Below, piece after piece: positions 1 to 11,240 of a DNA stretch of 64,000 bases. The DNA lies in the NCBI RefSeq assembly GCF_015832195.1, contig NC_052045.1:372001-436000 (forward strand), written 5' to 3'. The notes below the pieces were generated by a model. That model was not told where the DNA came from and ran no database searches. It was given only the letters and a program-made list of their open reading frames with translations. Made by a program: the position numbers and the translations under genes. The DNA comes from Motacilla alba alba (taxonomy: Eukaryota > Chordata > Aves > Passeriformes > Motacillidae). Each line of letters opens with the position of its first letter. The first letter of the stretch is position 1.

Positions 1-525
1 TTGGGATGGGTTGCTGAGTCCTGGAAAGCAGCCAGTGGAGATGTGTAAGTTGTGAAGGATATTTTCTAGAACTGCAGCATAGTGCAGCAGTCAAGGGCTG
101 ACTCCTGTTCATCCAGTAGTGACTGAGGAAGGTCAGTGGCAGAAGACAAGTTGGAAAAACTTTTTTGAAGAAAGAAGTGAGAGATACTTGAATGTTGTTT
201 TCTCATGTGGCTTTGTTCCTCCTTGTCCAAACAAGAGAAGGAAACTGGCTGCTCTAATCTGACTTGTGTGTCTCCACTTGAGAAAGGTGTTTCATGGTGG
301 TGACAAGGTGTGGAATAGTACTTAGGTCTAAGGTTTGGGATACTTGGAGTTAAGACCCTTTCCTGACCTGGATGTGCCTGTGACACATAACTGCATCACC
401 TGGTGTGGCTGTGCTCTGTGTGCAAAGTGGAGAAAACAGAATTCCTCAGACTCAAAAGAGTGAAGGGTCATTATTTTGAGTCACTGAGATAAGGGAAGCT
501 GAATAAGCATCTAAGACAAATAGAT
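1..525. other. Unique non-coding sequence, no gene seen
   Basis: Mixed-composition unique DNA. The one open frame of note (minus strand, about 106 codons) has no recognisable domain, no splice-site context and a length expected by chance. No repeat family was recognised before the old palindromic repeat that begins near 526. Confidence 0.6.
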
Positions 526-578
526 CTGCTCCCAGTGAATTCAGTGGCAGAACTTTTAATGGGAGCAGGATCCGGGCC
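526..578. repeat. Ancient amniote palindromic repeat fragment
   Basis: The stretch contains the words GAATTCAGTGG, AATGGGAGCAGGATC and GGGCCCC in order. These match the 'CCATTGAAGTCAATGGGAG...GGATC...GGCCC' style of repeat that is abundant in turtle, crocodilian and bird genomes. It is short and diverged, so it would be an old copy that cannot be active. The family name is not certain; it behaves like a non-autonomous MITE. Confidence 0.5.
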
Positions 579-889
579 CCATCTGATAAAGAGTTTCATC
601 TGGATTGCATATGGGGGTAGGCATTAAAGGACCCATCTAAGGATCTCCCCTCTGGAGTACATCTATAAAAGACCCTCTGTAGTTGTGTTCAAAGCTCACA
701 GTAATGCCAGTCTCCTCAGGACCATTCACTTAGATCATTCAGAAACTCTTTCTTGTCTAAGCCCTGATGCTCTCCCCCAGTGGAAGAATGTGGTTGAAAC
801 TCCCATGCCGGGAAGACTTGAGATTTGTTTTTTATTTGAACCCAAAACATTAACAAATTGGACACACGTGCTCTAAGACTGGAGCCCGC
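579..889. other. Unique non-coding sequence
   Basis: No gene, array or recognisable element. A 63-codon open frame on the plus strand is at chance length. It separates two fragments of the same kind of old palindromic repeat (526-578 and 890-940), so it could be interior or flanking sequence of one broken element. Confidence 0.5.
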
Positions 890-940
890 TCTCATTTAAG
901 CCAATGCAAAACTCTCCTTGATCCCAGCAGGATCAAGGTC
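890..940. repeat. Ancient amniote palindromic repeat fragment
   Basis: Contains AAGCCAATGCAAAACTC followed by CAGCAGGATCAAGG. This is a diverged version of the 'GAAGTCAATGGCAAAACTCCCATTGACTTCAATGGGAGCAGGATCAGG' style repeat, described here only by key words. Several substitutions and a short deletion are evident. Assigned by eye. Confidence 0.45.
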
Positions 941-2922
941 TTGAATATTGCTTGCACCTTTTTAGAATATCTGCCTCTAAACGAAACAGACAGTGACAAA
1001 CTCATTCTGGATTTATCCCACTTGACTGATTTGCAGCCAGAGAGGTTTGCAGACCCTCCCTCTTGGAACAGAGGAATTCACAGTCTTAATTGCTGAATGA
1101 AAGACCAAGGGCAGGTATCAGAGTGCCTTCTCTTGTGGCACGTTCTTTAGCATGTGGAAGTCAGTGCTGTGATTTAGTCTTTTTTTAGCATTTAAACATC
1201 TTTAATGCTCTTGTCAGACTGTTGCTCCAGGTAGCGTAGTGCTTCTGTTCACTATCTGTGATTTTCTTCCTCTTCATGCCAAAGTACTGACAGGTGAGTA
1301 TTATATGTGTAGGAAGCTCTTTGGCAGAAACATATGCCTTGAATATGTTTAAATTCCTTGTAAGTCACTTGATCAATGTGCAGTATTTGTGTCCCCTCTA
1401 TCTTTGCTCTAAATTCATATTCATCAACAGAGGTTGCTTGGTACTTAATGGGACACTGGGGGCACCGAGTGAAGGGAAGGGACAATACACAAGCAGGGTG
1501 AAGAATGAGGACAAATGTAGATGAACTTCCTCCAACAGGCACAAGATGCTCATTCCTGAATAAAAAATGTGAAAAGGTCAAGTGCCCCCAGAGGTTTCTA
1601 TTGTGACAGGCACTTAACCCCTTCACTCCTGGTTATCTGCTTCAGCTGCTGGGCCACTCAGTGCACAAGTGCCATTAGCATCAGTGAAACGCGGGGCTGG
1701 GAGCGTCGGGAGACCCACCTCCCTTGCAGGCAGCGGGCACTGGGTGAGCAGGAAATAATCCTTGTGGACACTGACCTTGTCAGTAGCTGTGTCTAGAGAT
1801 AATTATTTCCTAACATGTAACCTTTTCATGGTCAATTGCTCCAGTATATTAGACAGAATTGTGATTTCCTGTATCTTCAGACACACACAAGGTCTTGTCC
1901 TTCCTGCTTTGAGGGCGTAACGTAGCAAGTGCACAGACAACCCAGTGCTGGCTGAAAAGTGTTGTTTCTATTTTGCTTAAAAGGAAAAGAGTTTTACTGC
2001 TCTTCCTTGCCACTGAGCAGAAGGGATCTGGGGTATATGCCCACTCGCATGTTTTTTGGATAGACAGACATTTCCCTTTAAGCATCTAATACTAACCAGG
2101 CAACTGTCAGTGTTCAGTAATCTTCTGCTCCACCAGATTTCTTGCTTGTTGACTGATTTTGGTTTACCTTTTCCTAGCCTGTGATGCCTCAGTGTGCCCC
2201 TTGACACATCACCAAGGCCTCTGCAGAGGCAGGATCAGCAGAGTATGTCAGTACAGCCGCTCGAAAGCGTCGGCTTTGATGCCTTGGTGCCTCAGGACCA
2301 GCATCAGCCTGAGCAGCCAGGGGTGAAGGCAGCTCTTGCACCACCCCGAGCCCAGTCTGCCCCTGCCTGGAGTGCACCCCACAAAGGCTCTTGGACGGCT
2401 GGGACTGAAGAACCTGAGGGGGACACTGTTCTTGCTCCTCCACCCCAAGTACTCCTCCTCGTGCACTCGTGTTGCAGCTTGTTTGGCAGAGACTTGGGCA
2501 TGGGAGCCAGCACCTCTCTTTGGGACAGTCCCTTTGGGAGCCTACTCAGCTGAGCCCTTGGAGACACCTTGTGTGGACTGCACTGGTCCCAGCAATAACG
2601 GGAAGCCCGCTCCTGCAGCAGTGTGTGATTTGTAGGTGATATGTCTACAACCTGCTCCTTGTTTTGCAGCAGTATTTAATTGGCTTTAAAATAAAATTGC
2701 AAAACTAGGTCAATTTGCCATTGGGCCTTGTAAGACTCTTTAGCTAAATCTCCAGACTTTACCTAGAAGTTAATTTGAGCTAGACTTAGGAAAAATATAT
2801 ATTAATATACCCAAAGTCTCACGTGAGAAACTTGTAGGCAATGATTTGGGATTCAGAGCCATATTCATATTCCTAAGACTAAATTCAAAGCCACAGTTTA
2901 AAAGCAGCCTTGCACATGTGTA
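941..2922. other. Unique non-coding sequence with a GC-richer patch at 2.19-2.64 kb
   Basis: Mostly ordinary unique DNA. Between about 2190 and 2640 the sequence is GC-richer, so four or five overlapping frames of 70-120 codons stay open on both strands at once. That pattern reflects composition rather than a gene: none has a known motif or flanking splice signals in phase. From 2640 onward it becomes AT-rich. A perfect TCACGTGA E-box palindrome lies at about 2820. Confidence 0.55.
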
Positions 2923-3003
2923 TGTCCTGATCTTTAATTAGGCAAAACTCCCACTGACATCAATAGGAGTTTGACTTGAATAAGAACTGCAGGATCAGGT
3001 CCA
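2923..3003. repeat. Ancient amniote palindromic repeat
   Basis: The order CCTGATCTTTAATTAGGCAAAACTCCCACTGACATCAATAGGAGTT...ACTGCAGGATCAGG (broken here at key words) closely follows the sauropsid repeat with a self-complementary CTCCCATTGACTTCAATGGGAG centre. The palindromic core sits at about 2946-2975. This is one of the clearest copies in the window. The copy is diverged and carries no coding potential, as expected for a non-autonomous element. Confidence 0.6.
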
Positions 3004-4764
3004 TAATTTGGTACCTGGGATTTGATTAAGCAGCTAAATTACTAGAACAGTTTCCCCATGTGAATAATTGCCTAATTAATTTTTAAAATAGCTAAGTTCA
3101 GCACTGGATATGGTGTACCTCTTGCCACAAGAAATGTATGCTATTTAATCCAAGTTGATGGAGCTATTTGGAAGAGCCTATAGAGTTTATTTTACCATTA
3201 AGTAGTACTGTATTTGAAGCTCAGAAATAGCCACCATTGTGTTAAAATGTCATGCTCCAGAGTAGTGCTCTGCTACATTTCAATTCTTGAGTTCTGACTA
3301 CTGTGATTGATATTGCAGGTGAGAAAACACTCTGGAGGCTGGGGAAGAACTTACTCTCTAAGATGATTTTAAAATTCAATGCTTTGAAAAGTTTTTTTGT
3401 CTTTTTTTTTTTTTTTGCTTGTTTGTTTTTGGTTTTTTGTTTAGGGCCACAGCATACTGCCTGTGGTAGACTATGTATCAGAATAAGTGTGTATTATTTG
3501 CTTTTTGCTGAAATTTCAGTCTAATACTGTGGGCTGGAGTTGATATAGTTGCTGCAGAAGGACTTGCTCTCACAACTGAGAGACTTTGTTTGTTGGTTCT
3601 TTGTTTGAAACAGAGAACTTGTTCTGTGAGAAGAATAGGGAGATCATAAATGAGTTTCCTAAATGGAAGGATAATGTGGAAGGACTTGCAATGCAAAAAG
3701 TAAAATCGGTTCTCCCTAAATGTAAGTATGTATGTGTGGGTCCTGTGTACAGACATGATAACCACACTTGTAGCTGGCATAAAGCACGGCGCCGACTCAC
3801 GCTGCTGCCTGTCACGTAATAATGCATGCTCTCCCATTCTCTCCAGCTGAATTCCTAAGGCATTACCAGGGGAGTTCTCCCTTTTTGGGGATTGCAGCAG
3901 AGCTCCAGGACTGGCTGTGTTTGTGATGTGCATCTTGCAGTAGCCCTTATTCAGGAACTCCAGCCAAGCCTCTCCTGCAGAGCATGAAACCCTCAGTTGT
4001 GCTCAGAGAAGAGCCCCACGCTGCAGCCACGGCCAGCCTTGTGCCTTTGGGTCTGTCAGGGTGAGGGGTGCTCGGATGCATGGCTGGGAGCTGGAATTCC
4101 AGCGGGATGCAGTCAAAGGTACAGCTCAGAGAGGTTGAAGCCTTTAGAAACCATTCTGCCCCTTTAAGGATCTAAGAATGCTCCATAGGTAAACAAGTCA
4201 TGGCTCTGAAGCTGGCTGAGGTCTGCAGTGTTGCTGTCCTTTCAAATGATAGCTTTTTGTCTGTTCCATCAATGCCAGAAACTTGCCCACAAAATAAGCA
4301 GTCCTGTACCCCTGAAAATTAGCTATTGGGCCCACCCAAAATTTTGAGATGGTCTTGAAAATGAGAAGATTGCCATTTTCGGTTAAATTGGAGTCCTTTT
4401 GAAGGCTGTCTTGCTGTCTTGGTTTGTCAACTTTTATTCTGTATTCAGCTCATATTTTGAAGGCTTTCTATGGGGATTATAGAAATGAGTAGAAGGGATG
4501 GAAGCTTTCAGCTTTTGTTTAAAAAGAAAAATAGGTAACTCTGTCTTTCAGATGCTTGATTTCTGCAGCTGAAATTCTCTGAATCACCATGATTTAACAT
4601 CGTTAGTGATAACTAGAAGTGATGTCTATGGGTTTGGGATCCCTTGGGTTTTAAATAAAAGTTGGAGGTATCTTGGGTGTGTGTGTCATGTCATTTCCCC
4701 AGCTCCTACTGAATCTCATTAATCCTGAGGGGACTCCTCGGTTTCAGAGATAAACGGTGAGAAG
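3004..4764. other. AT-rich unique sequence with a T-rich tract
   Basis: No exon recognised. A T-rich tract lies at about 3393-3441. The 151-codon minus-strand frame at 3478-3933 crosses ordinary sequence and has no domain; I treat it as chance. A short GTGTGTGTGT run lies near 4677-4687, just before the CpG island. Confidence 0.55.
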
Positions 4765-5010
4765 GGAGTGCAGTCTGTCGGCGCTGGCTCCGGCTGTGGT
4801 TTGTCCCCGAGCTGCGGGCAGCTCTGTCGCGGCGCTCTGCCCTCCTCTAGCGGCGGCGTCCGAGCCCGTCCCGCTCCGCTCAGCTGCTGCGGGACACTCT
4901 CGGTTCTCAGCGGTTCAGCTGCGTGCTCAGCCTGTGCCCCGATCTTTCCTTCGGACAATACCAGAAGTTCCTTGCCAGTGTGTCACTCGGAGGAGCCAGA
5001 GGCGTGCTGG
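4765..5010. promoter_or_regulatory. Small CpG island
   Basis: About 245 bp with roughly 23 CpG dinucleotides by hand count (for example the CGCGGCG and GCGGCGGCGTCCG clusters near 4827-4862), close to the number expected from its G and C content, while the flanks are strongly CpG-poor. In birds such islands usually mark promoters or enhancers active in the germ line. No TATA box or clear first exon with a splice donor was identified, and overlapping open frames on both strands reflect composition. It lies 340 bp before a minisatellite, so it could also be GC-biased sequence around an unstable array. Confidence 0.55.
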
Positions 5011-5351
5011 TGGAAGTCTGATAGCTCCTGTTGCCCTCTTGTTTTCAGTCTAGGTTTCTAAAGTATGAAACCAGCAAGGAACTGAACAAACCCCAAAAGG
5101 TGGGGTTTTTCTCTCTTTCCCCTCTCTTTGTAAAATGCAAACATAGGGAAAAGAGCTAACTTTCAATTTCTTCTCAAATTTATAGTAATTTTCCTGTAAC
5201 TGTGGATGCTTGAAAAATCCAGAGTACTGCTACAAAGGGGAAATCTCTGTTTGTCTCGTTCTCCTTATTGTCTTGGCTTGCTTGACCCTGTTGGGGATGT
5301 GCCCTGTCATTGTGTGCTGCTGTTTGGGCCTGGGAGGACAAACAAAGGAAC
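5011..5351. other. Unique spacer between CpG island and minisatellite
   Basis: AT-richer unique DNA with no gene seen. It ends in a short unique GC-balanced lead-in (GGGCCTGGGAGGACAAAC) to the tandem array. Confidence 0.5.
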
Positions 5352-5985
5352 GAGCTCTGTGTGAGCCCTGTGTGCACGGGCAGAGGAGCAGGAGCAGTGA
5401 GCTCTGTGAGCTCTGTGTGAGCTCTGTGTGAGCTCTGTGTGAGCCCTGTGTGCACGGGCAGAGGAGCAGGAGCAGTGAGCTCTGTGAGCTCTGTGTGAGC
5501 TCTGTGTGAGCTCTGTGTGAGCCCTGTGTGCACGGGCAGAGGAGCAGGAGCAGTGAGCTCTGTGAGCTCTGTGTGAGCCCTGTGTGCACGGGCAGAGGAG
5601 CAGGAGCAATGCTCTCTGTGTGAGCCTTGTGTGCACGGGCAGAGGAGCAGGAGCAGGAGCAGTGCTTGAGCTCTGTGTGAGCTCTGTGTGAGCTCTGTGT
5701 GAGCCCTGTGTGCACGGGCAGAGGAGCAGGAGCAGGAGCAGTGCTTGAGCTCTGTGTGAGCCCTGTGTGCACGGGCAGAGGAGCAGGAGCAGGAGCAGTG
5801 CTTGAGCTCTGTGTGAGCCCTGTGTGCACGGGCAGAGGAGCAGGAGCAGTGAGCCCTGTGTGAGCTCTGTGTGAGCTCTGTGTGAGCTCTGTGTGAGCCC
5901 TGTGTGCACGGGCAGAGGAGCAGGAGCAGTGCTTGAGCTCTGTGTGAGCCCTGTGTGCACGGGCAGAGGAGCAGGAGCAGTGCTT
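5352..5985. repeat. Nested minisatellite, 11-bp units within longer blocks
   Basis: Two levels of repetition are visible. The basic unit is the 11-mer GAGCTCTGTGT, in runs of one to four. Each run ends in a longer block: GAGCCCTGTGTGCACGGGCA followed by GAGGAGCAGGAGCAGT. That block starts near 5363, 5441, 5519, 5575, 5622, 5701, 5758, 5815, 5895 and 5946, giving ten copies. The GGAGCA sub-unit itself varies between two and three copies. The 11-mer is not a multiple of three, so after three units the frame returns. This explains the 217-289 codon minus-strand open frames across it, which are not a gene. Variation in run length suggests ongoing slippage or unequal exchange. Confidence 0.95.
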
Positions 5986-6419
5986 GGCTGGGCAAGCTAC
6001 TGAATCACATCCCACTAAAACAAGAAGGCAAGAGATGTTTTCTTCAGTGGTCCCTTCCATGGGACAGAAAGCAAAAAGACTTAGTCCAGTGATCTGCACT
6101 ACAGTCTCTGGTTTGCTGTGTTATTACTTTCAAGGGAGTGCAGGTGTAGTTAAGCAAAGTCCTGCAGAGCACAAATGGCAGGGTTAGGTCTGGGATGGGT
6201 TGGGGCTCTCCCTCCCAGCGCACTGGATTCTCGCTTTCAACAAAAAAAATGAAAGACCATCTCCAAAAGGGTGGAGTGTCCTTCTCTCTTAAACCCCCAA
6301 CGCCCTTGCGGTTGCTGCTCTGGGCTGGTTTGTTTGTCACAGGGCTCCTGTCTAGCTGGCAGTCCTTTCTCTTTGCAGAAACTCAGAGCTTAGTGGCTTT
6401 AAGCTGAAAGGGTGTACTC
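5986..6419. other. Unique sequence between minisatellite and CR1
   Basis: No gene recognised. Short frames on both strands (67-98 codons) have no domain. Confidence 0.5.
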
Positions 6420-6605
6420 AGGTTAGATATGAGGAGGAAACTCTTCCCTGGCAGGGTGGGCAGGCCCTGGATCCGTGGCAGCGCCCAAGGCCAGGCTGGA
6501 CAGGGCTTGGAGCACCTGGGACAGTGGGAGGTGTCCTGCCGTGGCAGCGGGCTGGGACTGGATGATAGTTAAGGTACTTTCCAACCCAAACCCTCCCATG
6601 AATCT
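6420..6605 (+). mobile_element. CR1 LINE 3' fragment (plus orientation), internally deleted
   Basis: The text follows the CR1 3' region: GGTTAGATATGAGGAGGAAA, then CTTCCCTGGCAGGGTGG, AAGGCCAGGCTGGACAGGG, GGACAGTGGGAGGTGTCC, GGACTGGATGATAGTTAAGG and TTTCCAACCCAAACCCT. The stretch between the 'GGTGGGCAGGCCCTGGA' and 'GCGCCCAAGGCCAGG' words is shorter than in the family, so there is an internal deletion of the 'AGAAGCTGTGGATG' part. It ends in a degraded form of the CR1 terminal ATTCTATGA motif. 5'-truncated, no reverse transcriptase, inactive. Confidence 0.9.
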
Positions 6606-7654
6606 CTGGGCAGTGAAGGCATTGTTTTAACAGCATAAATGTCTCCTGAGGCTCAAGCAAATGTGTGTTTTTTTTTTTTCTTTTGGCGAAATCTTTTTTG
6701 GCTAAGTCTAGGTGAAATACTTGATTTATTATGTTTCAAAAAGTAGCATTTGCTGCTGATTTTGCTACTCTCTTTTCTTTTACCTCAGATGATTTTTACG
6801 TTGTAGAAATGCTGGAAGTAAGAGGAGTGCAACAGATTTTAGCTGCATTTATGACTGTATTTATGATACACAATTTAGTATGATGCATGAAAATAGGGTC
6901 CTCACTCTGCTTTTGTTTCTTTAGCATTGCAGCCCAGAAAAAAGATTTAATACAGGAATAGAAGTGAGGTAAAGACCCATGGTGTGTTTAAAACCTGCCC
7001 TAAAACTGATCAGTCATGATGTGGTCAGAGTGGTGGAAGTGCTTGGATAGTCCTGTGCCACCACCTGAAATTGTCCCAGGCACTTCAGCACATCCAGGTG
7101 GGTGTTAGGGTTACAGTTTTTGTAACGCACTGCTTTTTTTTTTCCTTCCCTAAAAGTTTCAGTTTTTAGAGGACTTCTGTGTGCTTTAGTGTTCTCCCAA
7201 AAGTTAAAAAGAAAATAAAAAACAAATATCAGCAGCCAAAAAAAAAAAAAAAAGGAAAAAAAATCAAAACAGACTGATAGTTTGGAGCCAGAGTACAGAT
7301 AGATGTAGTTTTCAGGAAATTCATGTTGACTTTTGGGTATGTGAGATTTGGTCATACTGTCAAGTGTTTTAAAACCTCAGTTGTCCTAAACTTGCATGTT
7401 AATGGTTGTTTTGGTAGATTTTGGATAGAGCTGAGAGCTGATACCCTTGAGTCCCTGAAGGCAGCATCTGCAGGCAAAACCTCTGGGTTGTCTGGTTCCT
7501 GAACTACTCCATCATCCTGGGTGGATGTATGCAATTTTGGCTTTCTTGCATCAGTCTCTTTGAGATGAGCAAAAGGGAAGATTAATTCCCTTAGAAAAAG
7601 CTTTCTCTGCTTTGCATCCATATCAATTTCAGTGACTTAAGATCTCTTTCCTTT

Positions 7655-7688
<34 letters not shown>

Positions 7689-9656
7689 AGAAAGGAGGGA
7701 GTGTTTAAACTGAAGACTTATGGAGCATGGCAGTGCTGCAAACTTTTCTAAGCCCCAGGCAAAAACTAAACATCAGTATATTGCAGTCTGTTTGTATGGA
7801 ATATTTGAAGAGCTTCATTTTTATCTTAGAGCAGTTTAAGGCTCTGGAGAGATATACAAATCTCTTCCTTCTCCCTGTGAAATAAACAGGAGCTAATATG
7901 TATTATTGCTGCATTCTAGTACTTTTTTGTGATCCTTTACCCCACTATTCGAAACTTTTCAATTTGATTAATCCTGTAGTGCAGGGAGAGCTGTGTTTAG
8001 TTCTGTTGTGATCACCTCTCCCAAACAAGCCACAGAATTTTCCTGAAATGAGTGAATTTGTTTGAATAAGGGTGCTTTTCCAAACCATCTGCTTTGTCTT
8101 CGTTAGAGAACGGTAGTGCTGGATCTGCAGCACTGTCACCTGTGGTGAGTTATTCCAGCCCAGTCAGGCTGTGTTTAACTGCTGTTTCTGTTAGGCCTTT
8201 GCTAGACTGGGAAACCGTTCTCACAGTTTGGTTCCCACAGAGGTGTGCGTGAACCTAGGCTTTGATAAGCTAATTAGACAGAGTTCTCTCACTGAAATGC
8301 ATCTCCACGGCCTTTAATCAGCTCTGTGACTCTGCTCTTGGCTGCAAGAGGTATTTAAAGAGGTATTTTCTGTGCCTACCCTTCTGCCTGTTCCCTTTTC
8401 CTTGCTGTGCTCTGTGATTTGCCTTTAAATATCTTTGGGGAGTGGAACTACCTGTGTGTTTCGTACATTATTGAGGATGTGGGAGGGCCTCTGGGTACTG
8501 CCTTAATAAATGTTAAATAATAAAGCCCAGAGGAGGTGTTGCTTTGGCAGTGCATGGGTGTACCAGTGAAGAGATGAAGAGCTGGAGTCTTGGGAGATGC
8601 TTTGCAGACCCACTGTGGCAAAATCATCCTATTTCCTTTATGACTATATTGATGGTTAGGATCTGTGTCCCTTCAATGTTATGGGGTTTTTTCCCCCTGC
8701 AAAATGCTGCTGCCTTCTTCTTGAAAGCTGAGAGAGATCCCCAAAGCTTACCAGGCAGAAAAGCTCAGGGAGCTCTCAAAGGATATTGCTGCTTTTCCCT
8801 CTAACCTCTTACAGTCTCTACCTTTCCTCTGTTCTTTTTTCTTTCTTTGCCAGTAAGGCGCTGTGTGCAGTCTTTTGTGAACCTTTGTGGGCCAGATTTC
8901 TCCCAGGTGCCTTTTTTCCTCCTCAGTAGCTGCAGAAGAGGCAGTGGATCTGAGGGGGAGATGCGTTTTATGATTTATGACTTTATAAAGTGCATTTCGC
9001 AGAGGATTGACAGAGCTGGAGACTGAAGTCCACCGAGTTTTGGGGATGCAGAGGCAGGCAGGATCTGCTCCTGGGGACTGTCCGTGTGTCGTGGACCAAG
9101 TGGGGGCACCTCTGCTTGCTCAGTCCTTGCTTCCCCGCCTAAACTGTCTGCATCCAGAGCTGTGGCAGTGCCAGGAGAGCCCAGGAGCTGCCTGTGCTGG
9201 GACCAAAGCCATTTGACAGCTCTGGCACCTCTCCAGAAGCCATGGCAGGGCTCCTGCCTGTCACCGGGCTCCCTTATCAGCTGTTGCTCCAAAGCTGGGC
9301 TTATTTTGACAGGCCTTCCTCTTCCTCCTTGGGATGCCTCCTGATGGCAGGGGTGTCAGCCCAGCTCGCAGTGTGAGGAGCAGGGCTTTGCTCCGTGTTC
9401 CTTGGCACTCGGGAGCTCTGTCAGAGACTTCAAACGGGGCTCTTTCCCACGGTTTGTCTCTGCCTCTGCCCCTTTCTTGCCTGTAGCCTCAGGGCTGCAG
9501 CTCTCCAGCCATCTATTTATATGGCCCTCATTTGTCTTGGTCTCCTTGGCACTTATATGGCTCCCCTTGGCCCAGGGCCTGAATGCCTCCCAATCTTTAA
9601 TATATTTATCTTCACACATGCGGACACACAGGCATACCTGTGAGGTCAGGAAGTAC
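6606..9656. other. Unique desert with long homopolymer tracts
   Basis: No exon recognised. It holds an A-rich tract at 7238-7263 (16 A, GG, 8 A) and a perfect run of 31 T at 7657-7687. The T run is not preceded or followed by a polyadenylation signal or recognisable reversed 3' UTR, so a processed pseudogene is not supported. Open frames of 60-113 codons here are at chance level. GC rises modestly after about 9000. Confidence 0.5.
7657..7687. repeat. Poly-T homopolymer (31 T)
   Basis: Uninterrupted T run, with a CTTTCCTTT lead-in on the left and TGAGAAAGG on the right. A tail of this length is expected to vary between individuals. No retroelement body was recognised on either side. Confidence 0.9.
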
Positions 9657-9691
9657 CAGTGCTGCCATTGTACAGATGGAGGACATTAAAT
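9657..9691. repeat. Possible MIR-like SINE core fragment
   Basis: AGTGCTGCCATTGTACAGAT followed by GGAGGACATTAA resembles the MIR/CORE-SINE-type 'CCATTTTACAGATGAGGAAAC' word with several changes. It is very short, so this is only a suggestion. Confidence 0.3.
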
Positions 9692-11240
9692 GGTAATTGG
9701 TAAACTGGGAGCAGGTGGTGGTGGGGATGGAGGAAGGCTGCTCTCACATGGAACAGGAAATGGCATCACCAGAAATGGCTCCTAAGCCAGTGCAGCCCTG
9801 GGAAGATGGGTCTCCCCGCTCATACACGAGTCTTGCAGCCAGTGGAATATGAGGTCCTAGTCATGTCCTATCCCTGTTTTGGCCTCTTCATTCTTCAGTC
9901 TTGTTTTGAAATATTTTTGTCCCAATGATACAACTTCAGATGCAAAGGCTCTGTCAAATTGCCTAGCCAGGATGGGGGAGGGAGGTTGGAGTCCTCTTGG
10001 TCTGACCGTGGAAGCAAAGGATCTTTTAGTGGCAGGGTCCTTCCCTCTTGCTCAGTGGGTTTGCTGTTCTTGGAGGGGCTGGTCCCCTCTTTTCAGTGGC
10101 TGCGAGGAGGGGATGGGCCCAGCAGCACCATCGGCTCAGGGTTTGCTTTGTTCAGCTGGAGCACTGGAGCAGACTGTCTGCTGGGTGGAATTCCTGGCAG
10201 CTGACACACGGCCACGCTGTGCCTTGGCAGTGGCTTTCCCTTAGCCTTTCCCAAAGATGGCAATGCTGCCAAGCACAGCTCCGAGTGCTTTGCAAACGTG
10301 ACCCGTTAGCAGTGCGACTGTGGCATCTAGGGAGCTCAGCCAGGACCTGCTGGGGTCAGAGGTGACCCCTTCGTCCCGGGTGCCTTCTCCTGTGCTGGGC
10401 TGAGCTGGAGCCAGGCCGTGCCCGGCTGCGGGCATGGCGAGGGCACAAGTCAGGCGGCTGTTGGCTGGGCCTGGCTGATGGAGCACGCTGCCTAATTAGT
10501 GTGGCAGCTGTTCCCCGTTAGCGAGGCTTTCCTGAGGCGCCTGCACTAATGCTCGTGATAGCAGCTAAGGAGAGAAAGGAGGAGGAAATTGCATCTATAT
10601 TTAATTAATACTGCATCCATATTTTATTACAGAGAGCCCTTAGGTGCAGGAAGATTCTCAGTGAGAACAATTGCTTTGGAGGGCTGAAGCCATTGTATGG
10701 TGCTGAGGAGGTGAACTTTGGTTTTAACAACAACCCCAAATTCCTTGCAGGGTAACCTGGGAAAGCCCAGAAACCCTCTGCCACTCACCTCTCAGCCTTG
10801 GGCCAAAAAGCAAGTGGCAAATTTGCTGATAATTAATATTTGATTAGCTTTAATATCTTCTAATATTGCAAGCAAGAAAGGCTCAGTGGCTGCAGACAAA
10901 CCCCACTGATTTATTTTTTCCTTTTGATAAGCTTCCAGGACTGGAGAGGTTTCCTTTCCCATTCTCTGAGCTTACTCCTCTCTTCAGCTGTGTGCTGTGC
11001 TCCTTCTCTTCTGACTCGGGATCCCAGCGAGGAGACAGAGCAGCTGCTGCCATGGCCATCCCGTTCCTGTGGCTGGCTGTGGCTGAGGTGGCCCGTGGGC
11101 TGCCAGGGCGGGGGCTGAGAGCCCCTCGGGGGGCTGGTGGCTGCAGTGGCCTCGGCAGCTTTGGGTGCCACCTTGAGGCACTGCTCACTGCGTGGCCAGT
11201 GGAACATGCTGTGGACCACGGGGGAACCTGGGGATGTTTA
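9692..11240. other. Unique sequence, moderately GC-rich at 9.9-10.5 kb
   Basis: Several overlapping frames (up to 168 codons at 10866) cover GC-rich sequence on both strands, with no domain and no coherent splice pattern. From about 10480 to 10660 the sequence turns regulatory-looking, with a homeodomain-type core (CCTAATTAGTG near 10491) and ATTTAATTAATAC near 10598. No gene is claimed. Confidence 0.5.

Noticed and set aside
4830..4856. CTCF-like site (GCCCTCCTCTAGCGG) in the small CpG island
   Set aside because: The core spacing is off by several bases from the CTCF consensus on the reverse strand, so the match is not convincing.
5180..6099. Overlapping minus-strand open frames of 217-289 codons
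   Set aside because: They exist only because the 11-bp nested minisatellite lacks stops. Products are repeats of Thr-Glu-Leu-Thr-Gln-Ser-Ser-His-Arg-Ala-His, and several frames are open at once.
7657..7687. T31 tract as the tail of a minus-strand processed pseudogene
   Set aside because: No reversed polyadenylation signal, no recognisable coding remnant and no target-site duplication beside it.
10545..10570. Similarity of CTAATGCTCGTGATAG to the microRNA miR-155
   Set aside because: A three-base deletion in the seed-proximal region and no complementary arm within 100 bases on either side, so no precursor hairpin.
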